This document shows positions 45,712 through 57,100 of a DNA stretch of 64,000 nt, piece by piece. The notes under the pieces were generated by a model. It saw only the letters and a list, made by a program, of their open reading frames with translations. It did not search any database and was not told the origin of the DNA. The stretch is from positions 1,192,807 through 1,256,806 of the forward strand of contig NW_020194685.1 in NCBI RefSeq assembly GCF_002865645.1. Reading direction: 5' to 3'. A program made the position numbers and the translations under genes. This DNA comes from Hyaloscypha bicolor E. Taxonomy: Eukaryota; Ascomycota; Leotiomycetes; Helotiales; Hyaloscyphaceae. Numbering within the stretch: the first letter of the stretch is position 1; the number at the start of each line of letters is the position of its first letter.

Positions 45712-46332
45712 TTGGATCCTTCTTCTCTTGTTGTCAAAGATCTTCTTGTTGACATGGTCCTGTACATGGAGTTACATGATCGGGCAATGATCTGGGCTAG
45801 CCGTACTGCCGCAATGCAAGGTGTTGGAGATTACTTCAGCTTGATTCAGAGTCCATCTTGGCCTTTCCCACTATCTGACGGAATCAGAGATAAGATTTCC
45901 CGTCACGGGATAGAGAATCTCGCTCGATACGTCGCTACCGGCTTTCTTTATGGAGTTCCTCATTTGCTTACCATGGGAGCTGGATAGGAGAAGCAAAGCT
46001 CGAAAATCCTCATGCCAGATGCCGCATCCCGCCGACTTCGTGTTGTCTATTCAAACTGGACAGCGCTTCCACAACCTGGAATCCAACCGGTGCTAGACTA
46101 GGTATATGCTGGATATATTACACGGCTTTTCGAGGACAGTCTAGGATTTCACAACTTCAAGTCAAAGCATGAAAAGCATCCGTGCTCCTTTTATGAGCTC
46201 ATGGATCTTTCTGACGTTGAATGCAGATGGTGGATGCTTGCCACGTACGGCGACGCTGAACCGGAATTTCTTGAGATCACCGAAGGGTTCTTCATCGCAG
46301 CAATGGGGCTTGGCCATCACCCGCCTTCTTGA
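45712..46332 (+). pseudogene. Decayed unknown protein-coding sequence
   Basis: One frame stays protein-like for about 620 bp but is broken by stops at 45985-45987, 46099-46101 and 46330-46332. The segments read, for instance, DLLVDMVLYMELHDRAMIWA, LYGVPHLLTMGAG, VVYSNWTALPQPGIQPVLD and, in 46102-46329, CRWWMLATYGDAEPEFLEIT. Between the stops the sequence has normal amino-acid composition, and the third segment is open for 76 codons. No good introns remove the stops. I do not recognise the family. The simplest reading is a degenerate gene in a gene-poor region; a live gene with unusual introns is less likely. Confidence 0.35.
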
Positions 46333-47740
46333 GAGTCACAGAATGTATCCGTTTACCAATAGTGGCACACCGACGCCCTGGTATCGGATTAAAATCTCAC
46401 CATGGAGTCAGTGACGGAAGAAACCTCGGCCCAGCGCCCGACCAATTATTTCTCAAAGCAGAGAAAGATACTGTCGTTGGCCTTCGAGACGCTTGGCGAC
46501 TGGCTACATCCGGCCTCCCTGTTTTCTTTACCTCGAAGAACAGCTGCAAATCTGGGAGTCCTCAGTTCTAAATGGCCTGTCTTTCAACCCCCCAACCAGC
46601 GTTCCTTAATAGGCACGCTGCCTTGAAGGAAAATGATAAGGCAATGCTCCAAGTCTCGTTCGTGATCAGAAGCTATCCTAGCCGATTCTATAACATGAGA
46701 GGAAACAAAGACTTACGGTTGCAAAGACTCGGTTTGCTAATAACTTTCCCAGATGGCGACCAAGTCTAGTTGGAAGCAGTCGCTCCTGCTCTCAGGGATC
46801 ATGCGCGGACACTCGCTGAGTTGTTTTGTTTGTGAATAGAGGGAATGGACCCGGTGACTTTGATGTCTTGAGTGCGAGATAGGAGACTCTCTTTTATGGG
46901 GATTCTCTTTGGTGTTGTATCCTGCTGAAGATGTCTGAATTGGGAGCGATTCTGACGTGTGTAAGGGATGTACTCTTATCTTTTGCTCTGCTGAAAGATA
47001 GTACAAAATATGACTTAACGGGCCTGTCCTTTTCTTGAAGTATTTACGGGAGGGGGAGATCGCAAAAGAGGGGGCAGGTGGCTTTATTATCATAGCAGAT
47101 GAAGCGATAGAAGCAGATTGAAGGATTTAGCAAATCAGATATCTTGTATCACTTCAACTCGGCTGTGTTTTTGTGAAACTCTCCAGGGTCTTCCAAATCG
47201 GGACGTTTCTCGGAAGTTCCTACTGCGGGTGACTCGGGTTGGAAGTCAAAGTCCATTTGGGGTCGCAGCCCTTGGTGGCGACGTTATGGCAACTCAAAGT
47301 ACGGCATGGTGCAACTCAGGCCTGAAGGCAGGAGCTTCTCAAAAACATAGTGATAAAAGCAGAGGGTGATGCAGTCGTTCGTCTTCGTGCTCCATGGACA
47401 TTTGGATATAGAGAGTAATGCTTGGAATATGACTGGATGAATGAATGAATGGAGAGCGACGGTGGAACAGGTGTTGACAGCCAATGTCTAAACATCGGAC
47501 GATTAGAGTATGAAGTTTACATGTGCAGGACTGGAAAAGGGGATGAACTCTAGGAATCATCCGCAGGCTTCAAAGAACAAAGAATGCCACAGCACTTGCT
47601 CTCGCCTCACTTCCAACCCAAGCTTTCTGCAAATGCGATGAAATGATAAAATACACTAGATAGGCATCTCAATTCTTGTATTCCCTATGCACCCGTGGAG
47701 ACTCTAACAAACTCCGTCATGCACAAAGTTGAAGAAAGCT
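46333..47740. other. Gene-poor accessory stretch, third part
   Basis: 1.4 kb with several short frames on both strands and no recognisable motif. It could carry further remnants of the neighbouring decayed sequence. Confidence 0.35.
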
Positions 47741-47989
47741 ATGGACGAACAAGAAAAACGCGAAAGAATGGTGATGTATTACAAAGAAGTAGTCTCTTTT
47801 CCCAATCTCGCCCAGTCATTCGAGATCAGCTTATATGGGTATCCTCATTCGTGTTGTGTCCATTGCATTCTCATGATCAAATTCCCATACCGCAATTCTT
47901 GCAAAGTATGCCCCAACAAACCAGCAGAAAAAAGTCACAACATCCGCAACGCCCGAGCAGCTCCAACGCTAATAGTCGTTATTGCTTAA
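47741..47989 (+). CDS. Small hypothetical CxxC protein
   Basis: An 82-codon frame beginning MDEQEKRERMVMYYKEVVSF. It contains two Cys pairs, CVHC and CKVC, 14 residues apart, as in small zinc ribbons. A basic and then hydrophobic tail ends in APTLIVVIA. Composition looks protein-like. It overlaps the last 11 bases of the MOSC gene on the opposite strand. I see no intron signals or relatives, so it may be an isolated small gene, the last exon of something larger, or chance. Confidence 0.3.
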   Translation: MDEQEKRERMVMYYKEVVSFPNLAQSFEISLYGYPHSCCVHCILMIKFPYRNSCKVCPNKPAEKSHNIRNARAAPTLIVVIA

Positions 47990-49465
47990 TGTAAACATGT
48001 TCCCCAACCTCTAAAACCGTGATCTCGTCTCCCACTCTCAGCGCTCCTTCTCTAGCGATCGGTACCATTTGCATTCCTAGGCATCCGATGTTTGGGCCCG
48101 TTCCTGGATCCACTGCTCGGAAGCTTCTCAGCGTCTTGTCTGGCTCACTGGGGTGTACTTCTCCCGTTAAGTTGTCCACATTCGGCATCTTACAACGGGC
48201 GGTGCGGGACGATACGTCGTATTCGTAGTAACCGATTTTGATACGGCGCCAAGTATCTTCGTGGTAGGCATCCGGGCCCGTGATTATGAGGTTTGCTCGG
48301 AAGCGTGCTGCCGAGAGGCGGGGGGCCCCCTTGACCTTTGGCATCTTACTCTCGACATCGCGAATGCTGGCGAGGTTGACAAGGTGGAGAGGATACTGCA
48401 AGTGTCAGCGGGGGAGAGTATGAAACAATTGGCTTCACTTACAGCATCTTGGAAGCCTGTTACTGGTTGATATCCCAACTCCGCCTTGGTCGGTGCATTC
48501 CTGTGCACCTCCCGCAGCTTCGAGTTGTCAATCCTGAACAAACCCAACTTGTTGCTGATGCCCAAGTAGTACCTAAGCTCCTCCGGGATCTCAATCTCCA
48601 AGTTCAAGGCGCTGATCGTATCCTTCCAAATCGTCATCTTCTCGTAGGAGTACCCAGCCTTCTCGATCTGCACCTCGGAAGGGTTGAATGGGACACGGAA
48701 CTGCTTCTCAGGAATCGTGCCCTTCACGGCAGCACCCCACTTCGCTACCATACCCTTCCAGCCAGCTTCTTGGTAAGGAAAGCTCATTATGATTACTCCC
48801 CCGGACTCAACGTCCTCGGCGTGAGGCGCGTACGTATCCACACTCTGATCCGGAACCCACATCTCTGTTCGAACCTTGGCCAACAAAGGAAACTGTCTTT
48901 GGGTAATGAACTCCCATTTGTGTGCCGCCTTCTCCTTATCTGGGGTATTGGCGCCAACTGGGAAGGGGCTCTTGAGCTGAGCAAAGGTGAATTGGCGGTC
49001 ATATTCCATGCCAGTCGTAATGACGGTCCCCCTGTTCAACTCAACACCTCTGCAAGACTTGACAGGATAGATCCATAACGACTTCAATCTCCACCACTCA
49101 GCTGATGTCTCCTCGGTACTTGGGGGACGACCCTAAAAGGTGAAGTTAGCAAGGTACGGTCTCAATTGGGAGAAAATTGTTGGCATCGTGAAACGTACCT
49201 CGGAGAACTTCCTATCGAATTCATTGAGCAAATTCGACTCGATTTTCAGGCCCAGTTTCCTGCATCCCTTCGGCTGCTCTGCTCGAAGTCTGGCTTGTTC
49301 CCGTTCGTAGAAGATCAGGGCAATGATGGGAGGTATGCAGATGGCGAGGATGGTCAAGACGTATGTCCTCGTGGAGATGACAGGGATTCGTTCGAGCAAT
49401 TCTTCGTAGTAGATGTCGTAGTAGTCCTCGAGAACCTCGCGGTAATGTTCTATGAAAGCAGCCAT
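47979..49465 (-). CDS. Membrane-anchored MOSC protein, mARC-like molybdenum enzyme
   Basis: A probable molybdenum-cofactor enzyme of the mARC/YcbX type, which reduces N-hydroxylated compounds. Exons 49199-49465, 48443-49132 and 47979-48395 give 457 aa. Residues about 30-47 form a membrane anchor (TYVLTILAICIPPIIALIFY) followed by positive charges, comparable to the N-terminal anchor of mitochondrial mARC. The MOSC N-terminal barrel starts at LKSLWIYPVKSCRGVEL. The MOSC domain carries FRANLIITGPDAYHEDTW and RTARCKMPNVDNLTGE, whose Cys aligns with the molybdenum-ligand Cys of mARC, then GCLGMQMVPIAREGALRVGD. Intron 48396-48442 joins GFQDA to YPLHLVNLASI. An upstream in-frame ATG at 49501 would add 12 residues. 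Substrate and exact membrane are inference. Confidence 0.85.
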
Positions 49466-49501
49466 GTCGAATCTAGGAAGGTAGGAAGGAACAAAGAGCA
49501 C

Positions 49502-51133
49502 AAGATGTGCCGTCTATCTGCTGCAGGCACAACAAATATTAGCCTCCTTTTCCTGGGTTAAGGGTGAATGTGGTGGCAGAAGCAATTATTTACCAAATGA
49601 TGTACATGAAGTGGATTGCAAAAGAGCGTAAGAAGAAGAACAGCGGACTGAAGAGAGGGGGAGGAGGTAGAAAAAAGACGCGTGAGCTTTCTCTTCCTTG
49701 GATTTTAGGGTTGTGGTGTCAATTGGCAGGTTCAAAGGATTTGTCCTGTCTTGTGGAAGGGACGACCAGTTGCTAGCTTGTCTCGACCAGGACCCAGGCC
49801 GCGTCCTGCAGGCGACTCAAGAGGGATGGGATGAGACACGCAAAACTTCTAGGCGAGATCCATTGCCAAGACCATGGGCAACCAAGATGAGCGTAGGTGC
49901 TGCAACTGCCCGGTGCTGGAGCTGGGCTGTTGGCTGTCACTTCAGGCTGGGCATTGGGGGGGAGGGGGGGGAGCGCAGGTGCAGGTGCAAGCGCAGGCGC
50001 AGCCAAGTGCAGCGGGACACAGCAGTTTGCCGCTCCACACTTCACTCCAGTCTCCAGGTCCAGCAGGGCAGGCAGGCAGGCGGTTCTGCACAATTCCCAT
50101 TCTCACATTTTCAGGGTCTCAGATCGGTCCATTTTTGGCGCAGGGCCGTGGACCCTGCTTGCAGCAAATCTTTTGTCTTCCACCAGTTGAAATTGCCAGA
50201 TGTCAGGCTAAGCACGCGTCAGGCTGCCTTTCTACGGTCGACGATAGCCTTGTCCGGGTCTATTGGCAGCACATCTCCGGCATCGTGGCGCAGTCCAGCC
50301 AGCAAGCTCTGGATGAGGAAGGCAAGAAGTTAAAGAAGCCGTGGAGAAGTGGACCCGCTGTAGCGGGAGTGGGCAGTAGGAGAGGGCAGGACGCCGTGTT
50401 GGAGAGCGTACTCGTACGCAAAAAGGAATGTATGGAGAAGAAAGAGCGAGAAACGAACACGAGAGGCTCAACTCAAATAAATAAAAGCACGTGCATCTTG
50501 TGCTGTGCACCGCCTCCCGCCTCCCCGTATCGCTGCTGCGCCCTTGCGTCACCCTCTTGGCCTCTTGAAGTAAAGCTCCCTCCCAGAGCCTTCTCCCCGA
50601 GAAACTGAGCATCTCGAACGGCCGGAGTGGGCGAAGCTGAAAAGGAGGTTTGAATCTCGGAGATTGCACCCGCCTCCCCACGTCCATCGAGACTACCACA
50701 CCAACTACAGTACAGTACCGCATTGTTGGATTGTTTCTGCACACCGAGGACTTTGGCTTGTGATGACCCTCATTGAGTCATATCCAATGGGTTGGTGCAC
50801 GCCATTGGATGTTGGCGCGGCAGAATGCAAATCCGACGAGGGCGTGTATCTCCAATGTATCAAGATCTCAACTTCAAACAGGTCACGTGCAATGTTTAAA
50901 CTTCTTCCCCTATTCATCTGTCCATTCATGTTCGTGTTCGTACAATCATTAACCGCCCGAAGCGATACCGGAACCACAAACCTCCATTACCCAAACTCCA
51001 AATTCCAATATGCGACGCAAACATTGACTCCTAGTTTTGACATGCTGCCGAACACCAAACCAGACGCATGACCTACTTGAAATCCGCCGCCTGTTACGGT
51101 CAGTAATGCTCGCAAGTAAATAGAGTTTGTGGA
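49502..51133. other. Interval between the MOSC gene and SMC2
   Basis: 1.6 kb with G-rich low complexity at about 49950-50020 (runs of G, then GCAGGTGCAGGTGC-like repeats). Overlapping frames of up to 240 codons occur on both strands here, but they follow this biased composition and lack motifs. I annotate no gene. Confidence 0.45.
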
Positions 51134-54100
51134 TCATACCGTCAATGCCTGCACCATCGATGTGCCTTCCGAGAATCTTGTCCTAAAGATTCGATTCGCA
51201 TTCACGAACATCCCATCCTTCAGACTAACGACGATAAACTGGCTGCCCTTGAACCTTGTTTTGATCAATCGGCCGATGTTCTGTGTATGGGAAAGATCCA
51301 GGGCCGCGTCAACCTCATCGAGAATATACATTGGAGCCGGTTTGAATTGTAGCAGAGACATGATGAGTGATATCGCGATGAGTGAGCGCTGTCCACCGGA
51401 AAGCTCGGTCAAGCTCTGCTTCCATACTTTGCCTGTTGATGGAATCAGCTCATTTTGTACACGTATCAGACGGGTAACGTGGCAGCAAACCTAGCGAAAC
51501 TTTGACCTCCAACCCTTCATTGATTGTTTTGCCCTCAGGGGGATCAAGCTTGGCAAAACTGCCAGGAAGCAACTCTGCGAATATCTCCCCAAAATTCCGG
51601 TTGACTTCAACCCAAGTCTCATGGAGAGCCTTCTTCTTGTATTCATCCAGGGTAACGATTGTCTCCTCGATCTTCTTCTTATCCCTGATAACTGTCTTCA
51701 TCATGTTCTTCAGTGCGACTTCTTTCTTCTCAACACTGTCGATCATATTCATGACTTTCGGGTTGATCTTCTTCTTCATCCCCTGGAACCGTTCCGTCAA
51801 GTTTCTCAGTGATGCTTTGCATTCGGCGATGTTCTGACCTTTGAAGTCGTATGGCGTGCCAGTCCGGCCAAAGTTGTCCTTCTCATCTGCAATCCATTCG
51901 TGCTCCTTTTCCATGTGAGCAACGGTCTGAACAGCCGCTTGTTGCTCCTTGTGGAACTTTTCGATTTGATGGCCAAGTTTCTGCATCTCGAGACTTTCTT
52001 CCGTGATTCGAGCCGACTTTGATCGTGAGGCATCCTCCAATGAGCGAAGCTCGTCATCATAGCCAGTCAACTTTGCTCGTTCATCATCAAGATGAGCTTG
52101 TGCAATATCAAGCGTGTCCTAAAGTCGTCAGCTTTCTTGTACCTATAATTCAAGGGATGTACAAACCTTCAGTTGGGCTTGCTCAGACACCAATTCAGCG
52201 ATTTCCTCAGCCTGTGCCTTCAGTGTCTGTTCGACCTCTTGAAGTTGCTCTTGAGCAGCAGCAAGATCACCCCCAACTTGCTCGGAATCCAACCGAGCCC
52301 CTTGAAGCTCTTTTTGAAGGACTTTAACTGAAGCCGAGTTCTTCGTAAGGGCCTTTCTTAGGCTGTCAAGAGAACTCTGCAACTCAACAAGCTTACCATC
52401 CTTGTTATTGTCGAAGTCTTTCATATCTTTCTCAATACGTTTGACATCCTTGTTGGCCTCATCTTGTCGTTTCTTTGCCTCTGCAAGATCGGTCTTCAGT
52501 TGAATGACAGACGCCTTCATGTTCTCAACCTCTTGAATGATGGAAGAAGATGAGTTGCCGCTGATCTGCTCTTCGGTAAGCTTGATCTCGTGGGATTTGA
52601 GGTCCAACTCTTGCTTGATTTTCTTGGCCTGATCAAGCTTCTTCTTTTCCCGCGCTATTGTGGATTGGAGATTTGCCAATGCTTTTTCTTGCACTCCCAA
52701 CTCCTTGGTAAGCTCATTGAGCTTTTGCAGGGTGACCAAGACTCCACTTGAGTTCGGCGAACTACCTCCAGACAGAGTTCCGGATGGGTCGTACGAGTCA
52801 CCTTCCAGAGTGATGCTCTTCATCCGAACAGCAGGGTCAAACGTCACCCTCTTAGCAGTTGCAGCGTCAGCACAGATTAAGGTATTTCCGAACACGTAGT
52901 CCATGGCAGTAGACACCTCTTCATCGTAGCCAATTAATGACAAGGCAAGGTCGACCTTTCCAGGTGCAATTTTTTGAGCAGCTCCGATCTTCTCAGCGGC
53001 TGCTCGGAATGCGGCAATCTTGTTCAAGGGAATGATTGTGACCCGCTTCCTAAGCTTGCCATTCTGAAGTAATTGGGTGCCGGTGACTTCTGTGTCGACA
53101 ACCACGTTGTACAATCGGCCTCCAGCGCAAATCTCCAACGCTGTTCCGGCATCTGTGCGATCTTTGTCCAGGGTGAAGAGCTGGGCGACCAGTCCTTTCA
53201 CCTTGGACCGATCAAACTTGGGCGTAGGATCAGAATAGTTAAAGTCGATATTGGCTACTTTTCGCTTCATTCCATCGGACTGCTCGCGGAGTTTTCGAAT
53301 CGTCTGTTGAAGGCTGGATTCCTGCTTGTACATATCGTCCTCTTTGCCCAGCTCAAAACCAAGTTTACCCAACTCCTTTTCAAGTTTTTGCGCCTGTGAT
53401 CGAAGTCCCTCGAGATCATTGAGAAGACCAGCATTTTGCTCCTTCGCTTTCTTCGCACGTGGCTCCTCTTCCTTGATTCGTTTCTCAAGATGGGTCATCT
53501 TGAGCTTCGCTTGTTCTTGCTCAGTCGAGGCAGCGCTGGCTCGATTTCGTGCGTCTTGGAGCTGCCCTTGGTAGCCGCTTTCCTGGCCCTCTTTCGAAGC
53601 AACACCGGTTTGCAACGTTTGGAGTAGTTCTTCCTTGGTTTCAGCCTCCTCGTTTAGTTTTTCCAATTCCTCCTTCGCCTTGTCATATTGTGCCTGGATC
53701 TTCTCGTAGACTTTCGTCTTTTGCTTCAATAAAGTCTCGAGTTCTGAAACAGTCTTGTGAATGGTCGACTTTCGTTCCTTCTCTTCGGTCATACTGGACT
53801 TCTTAAGATCCATCACAGTCGATAGTCGGACAAGCTCGTTCGAGTGTTTCTTTACTTCCTCCTCGAGGGCTTGCGCTCTGCCTCCCTTCTTCAACTCCTT
53901 CTCTCGTTGAGCCTTGACCCGCTTCACGTCTTCCACAAGATGCTCGATTTCGTTTTTTAATCGCACAGCGTTATCCTCAAGATCCTTCGCCCGCTGCTTC
54001 TTCAGCTCCAAATCGCCTGCAGACTGCTTGAGCTTCTCTTGGTTCTTGACATAGTCATGGGCAACCACGACTCTTGTCAGTCTCTCGAGATCATTTTGGG

Positions 54101-54818
54101 TCTGTTGGAAGTCCAAGAAAGCTCTCTTCTCCGTCCGTAACTTCTCCAACTTCGGCTCAATCTCGTCCTTCAGCAGCTCGGTGATCTCTTGGACCTTCAT
54201 CTCCTTCTTTGCCATCGTCTTGAAAGCTTTATCTCTTCGGTCCTCAAACATTCTGGTCCCAGCCGCCTCCTCAATCATAGCCAGTATCTCCACAGCTTTC
54301 ATATTCAACACCTTTGTAATCCGCCCCTGCATAATCAAGAAATTCGGATTGTTGATATTCAACTGCACTGAATGGAACAGATTCTGGACCGTCTGTTGCT
54401 GTGCTCGGTGTCCATTGATCAGGTACTTCGTTGTACCTCCCAGTACAATCTGCCGAGTAACACTGATCTGTGCATACTCTTCAAAACCGATGGGAGATTT
54501 CTTCTTGTCGCGATTGTCGAAGACAATCGTTACGCTGGCCTTGGTAACTCCGGCTTGGCCACGTTTGTAGATGAGATCTTGTAGGTTTTGCGCACGAACT
54601 ACGTTCATCGCAGTGATTCCCAAACAAAATACAATGGCGTCGAGAATGTTACTCTTGCCTGAGCCATTGAGACCCGTTACTGTTAAAAATGTCAGCAAAA
54701 GTCAACAAAACTGTGGAGAATCTCCCATACTCGAGTTGAACGAATCATCCCACCCAGAGATAACTGTCCGTACAGCATAACTCTTAAAACCATCAATTAT
54801 AACCTCCACGATCCGCAT
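51134..54818 (-). CDS. smc2: Condensin subunit SMC2
   Basis: An SMC ATPase that pairs with SMC4 in condensin for mitotic chromosome compaction. Exons in transcript order: 54731-54818, 52167-54679, 51491-52118 and 51134-51432, giving 1175 aa, the family length. The start [18 protein letters not shown] is typical of SMC2. Intron 1 splits the Walker A region, restoring [11 protein letters not shown]. Conserved SMC2 text follows ([36 protein letters not shown]). Two long coiled-coil arms flank the hinge at about residues 525-650 ([31 protein letters not shown]). The C-terminal head has the signature [13 protein letters not shown] and Walker [13 protein letters not shown], ending [11 protein letters not shown]. 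Introns are 51, 48 and 58 nt. The gene is divergent from the thioesterase, with 504 bp between start codons. Confidence 0.97.
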
Positions 54819-55322
54819 GTTGGCGATTTGTCGTCGTTGTCGTTGTTGCGTTGAATCCTATGTTGACTTTCGGAAATCGTAAAACGCGGTTTGTTTACGC
54901 GCCATCAGGCAGTATCGCCTCGGTTTCCAGGCACCAAGGGCCGGCAATCTTATCGCGAGTGGACCTCGGCCAAACTCACGCGTCTAAGCGAGAGCTCAGA
55001 ACACCGAAATCTCTACGTTTTCAAACTCGTATTTTAATATCAGCCGATTCTATGAATTTTCAATTGAGGACTGATGAGATAGAGGAGAAGCAGCTCTCTT
55101 ATTACATATAGATTTTGAGATAATTAAATCTGAGGTGTATTTACGTTGTATTATCACGACCGAATAATGCAGGTAGCGCTTACGTCCGGATTTCAGAACC
55201 GTCAGCCTTCGAACTTCAGATTTGGGGATGGACTTCTACAATCACATTTGTGGAAGGACAATGGTGGGTCCTTGACATATTCCCTCTTTTGATAATTGAT
55301 AGTTCACTGCGAGACGAGGACA
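54819..55322. promoter_or_regulatory. Divergent promoter region between SMC2 and the thioesterase
   Basis: 504 bp between outward-facing start codons. I looked for MluI-cell-cycle boxes (ACGCGT): there is an ACGCGTC at about 54979-54985, about 160 bp from the SMC2 start, which would suit an S/M-phase gene. A single short match is weak evidence. Confidence 0.4.
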
Positions 55323-56106
55323 ATGACGCCTCAGAAGTCAAAGGTCAATATGCCTGGCGTTGCGCCGGGGAAAGCATTGGCTGGAATACCCGTCGGCGAT
55401 GAGTCTGCTGAAGAGCGTGTCCTTGCTCTCTTAGAAGGAAGTGTAGCTGGGGATGCAGACCAAGTGAGTGGCCTCTTCAGCTTATTTCAGATTGAGCGTC
55501 ATTGTATTCTTCTCTTCAAAATCGTTCACTTTCTCCCTCAAGATCCTCCTCGACCTGAAAGAGAAGCACGCAAATTGAGGCATTCCGAGTTCCTGTATCC
55601 TTTCTTTACTCATCGTTCTCAAAGTATCCCAAATGTATTCAGTCACCGCTTACCATCATTCACATGTTCCCACTTTCTGCTTTCTAACAATACTCCAGGG
55701 CTGGTCAACTCTCCTCCAAGACTCTCTCAGTTTCGTCTCCGCCACTGCTTCCCCTGCCGGCCGCACCGTATTCCGCTTCACCGTCCTCCCCTCGCACTGC
55801 AACCGCCTCGGAAACCTCCATGGCGGGTGCACCGCCACGATCTTCGACATCTGCACGACTACCGCGCTCGCTCCAATCGCTAAACCCGGATACTGGCAGT
55901 ACGCAGGCGTTAGTAGAGGATTAAGTGTTACGTATCTAAAGCCGGTGCCGGAAGGAGAGAAGGTGCTGGTGGAGAGTGAGGTGGTGAGTGCTGGCAAGAG
56001 GATGTGTGTTTTGAAGGCAACGATGAGGAGGGAGAGTGATGGGGAAGCGTTGGCTGTTTGTGAACACGGGAAGGTTAGTATTGATCCCCCTGTTTCGAAG
56101 ATCTGA
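55323..56106 (+). CDS. PaaI-type hotdog acyl-CoA thioesterase
   Basis: A hotdog-fold thioesterase that hydrolyses acyl-CoA esters. Two-exon model: 55323-55463 and 55699-56106, giving 182 aa, with a 235-nt intron (GTGAGT donor, CTCCAG acceptor). The core reads FRFTVLPSHCNRLGNLHGG, then FDICTTTAL, YWQYAGVSRGLSVTYLKPVP and KRMCVLKATMRRESDGEAL before CEHGKVS. The HGG motif at about 86-88 on the central helix is the PaaI/4HBT signature. The N-terminus (KSKVNMPGVAPGKALAGIPV) is less conserved. The intron is long for this genome, so a small exon inside it is possible, although I found no frame-consistent candidate. The substrate is unknown. Confidence 0.82.
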
Positions 56107-57100
56107 GGATGGCCTACGAGATAAGAGGGGGACGATAGACGGAGCGGTGATAGACTCTCGATGGTCATACATAGATTTTGATACCTGAAATGGGAAAGTT
56201 TTACATTTGTTGGTTTTGAGAGGTCGAATGAGAGTGAGCAAGTCCTCACGGAGTACAGTACAGTACATCCTATGAGACGTTCAGCAGAGAAATGTTAACC
56301 CACATCTTGAAGTCAAGCCCCATACTCCAATGACGTCAACTCCCTTGATCAATTCTGCTTCCGTTAAGACATTTTACATGCAATTCTTCACATGTATATC
56401 TCTCTCCTAGCACTCTTCCATCTCTCCCACGAGGTCATCCATGTAACACCAATCCACATTCACATGCCTCCTAGTGCCCTCCCTTTCCCCCAACCTCCCC
56501 TCCCCACTCAACTCCCATCTCCTCACAGAAACTGTTGGGTCGCTCAGATCATGGGAAATAAGATTATGAGGTGGTACTGTACACGTTTCGTTGGGCATGC
56601 ATCAGCCGAACGAAGAAAACATGTGATTTCTGCATTCCCGAGCGTGTTTAATAGCGTGAATTTGGGCGTGAGTGGTGTCAGCACTGGCAGGCGGGAAGGG
56701 CCGGGGGAAGGGGTTGCCGTCGTATCATTTTGAACTTTTGAGATCATTGATAGAAAGTCAAGTTGTGGCAGTTACAGATGTCACGGCAACTGGAACAGAT
56801 ATTTGGGGGAATTCTTCATATTTTGTATTTCGACGTTCGAATATGTTTATAGCCCGCAGGCATGATTTGTTCGTTCTTCTCCCCCCAAGCCTCAAATGGC
56901 CAAAGCCTTGATACAGAAAGCGTGCTCGAATGTATCTTCTTTCTGAGTACAACAAAACGCACCCGTCCAAACGCCCACCATTCTAATAGACAAAGCCCAC
57001 GCTCGGAAACACATCAGATGCAATTTTTTCAGCCAGACAGCCCTTGTCATTGACTCATTAAATGTGCTCCATGCACATACGCGCAACGGACATAGAAAAC
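56107..57100. other. Convergent interval between the thioesterase and the desaturase
   Basis: About 1 kb holding two 3' flanks. A pyrimidine-rich tract lies near 56470-56530. No gene or structured repeat is visible. Confidence 0.45.

Noticed and set aside
49698..50608. Long overlapping frames of 170-244 codons on both strands
   Set aside because: They lie in G-rich repetitive sequence, overlap one another on opposite strands and lack any motif or splice structure.
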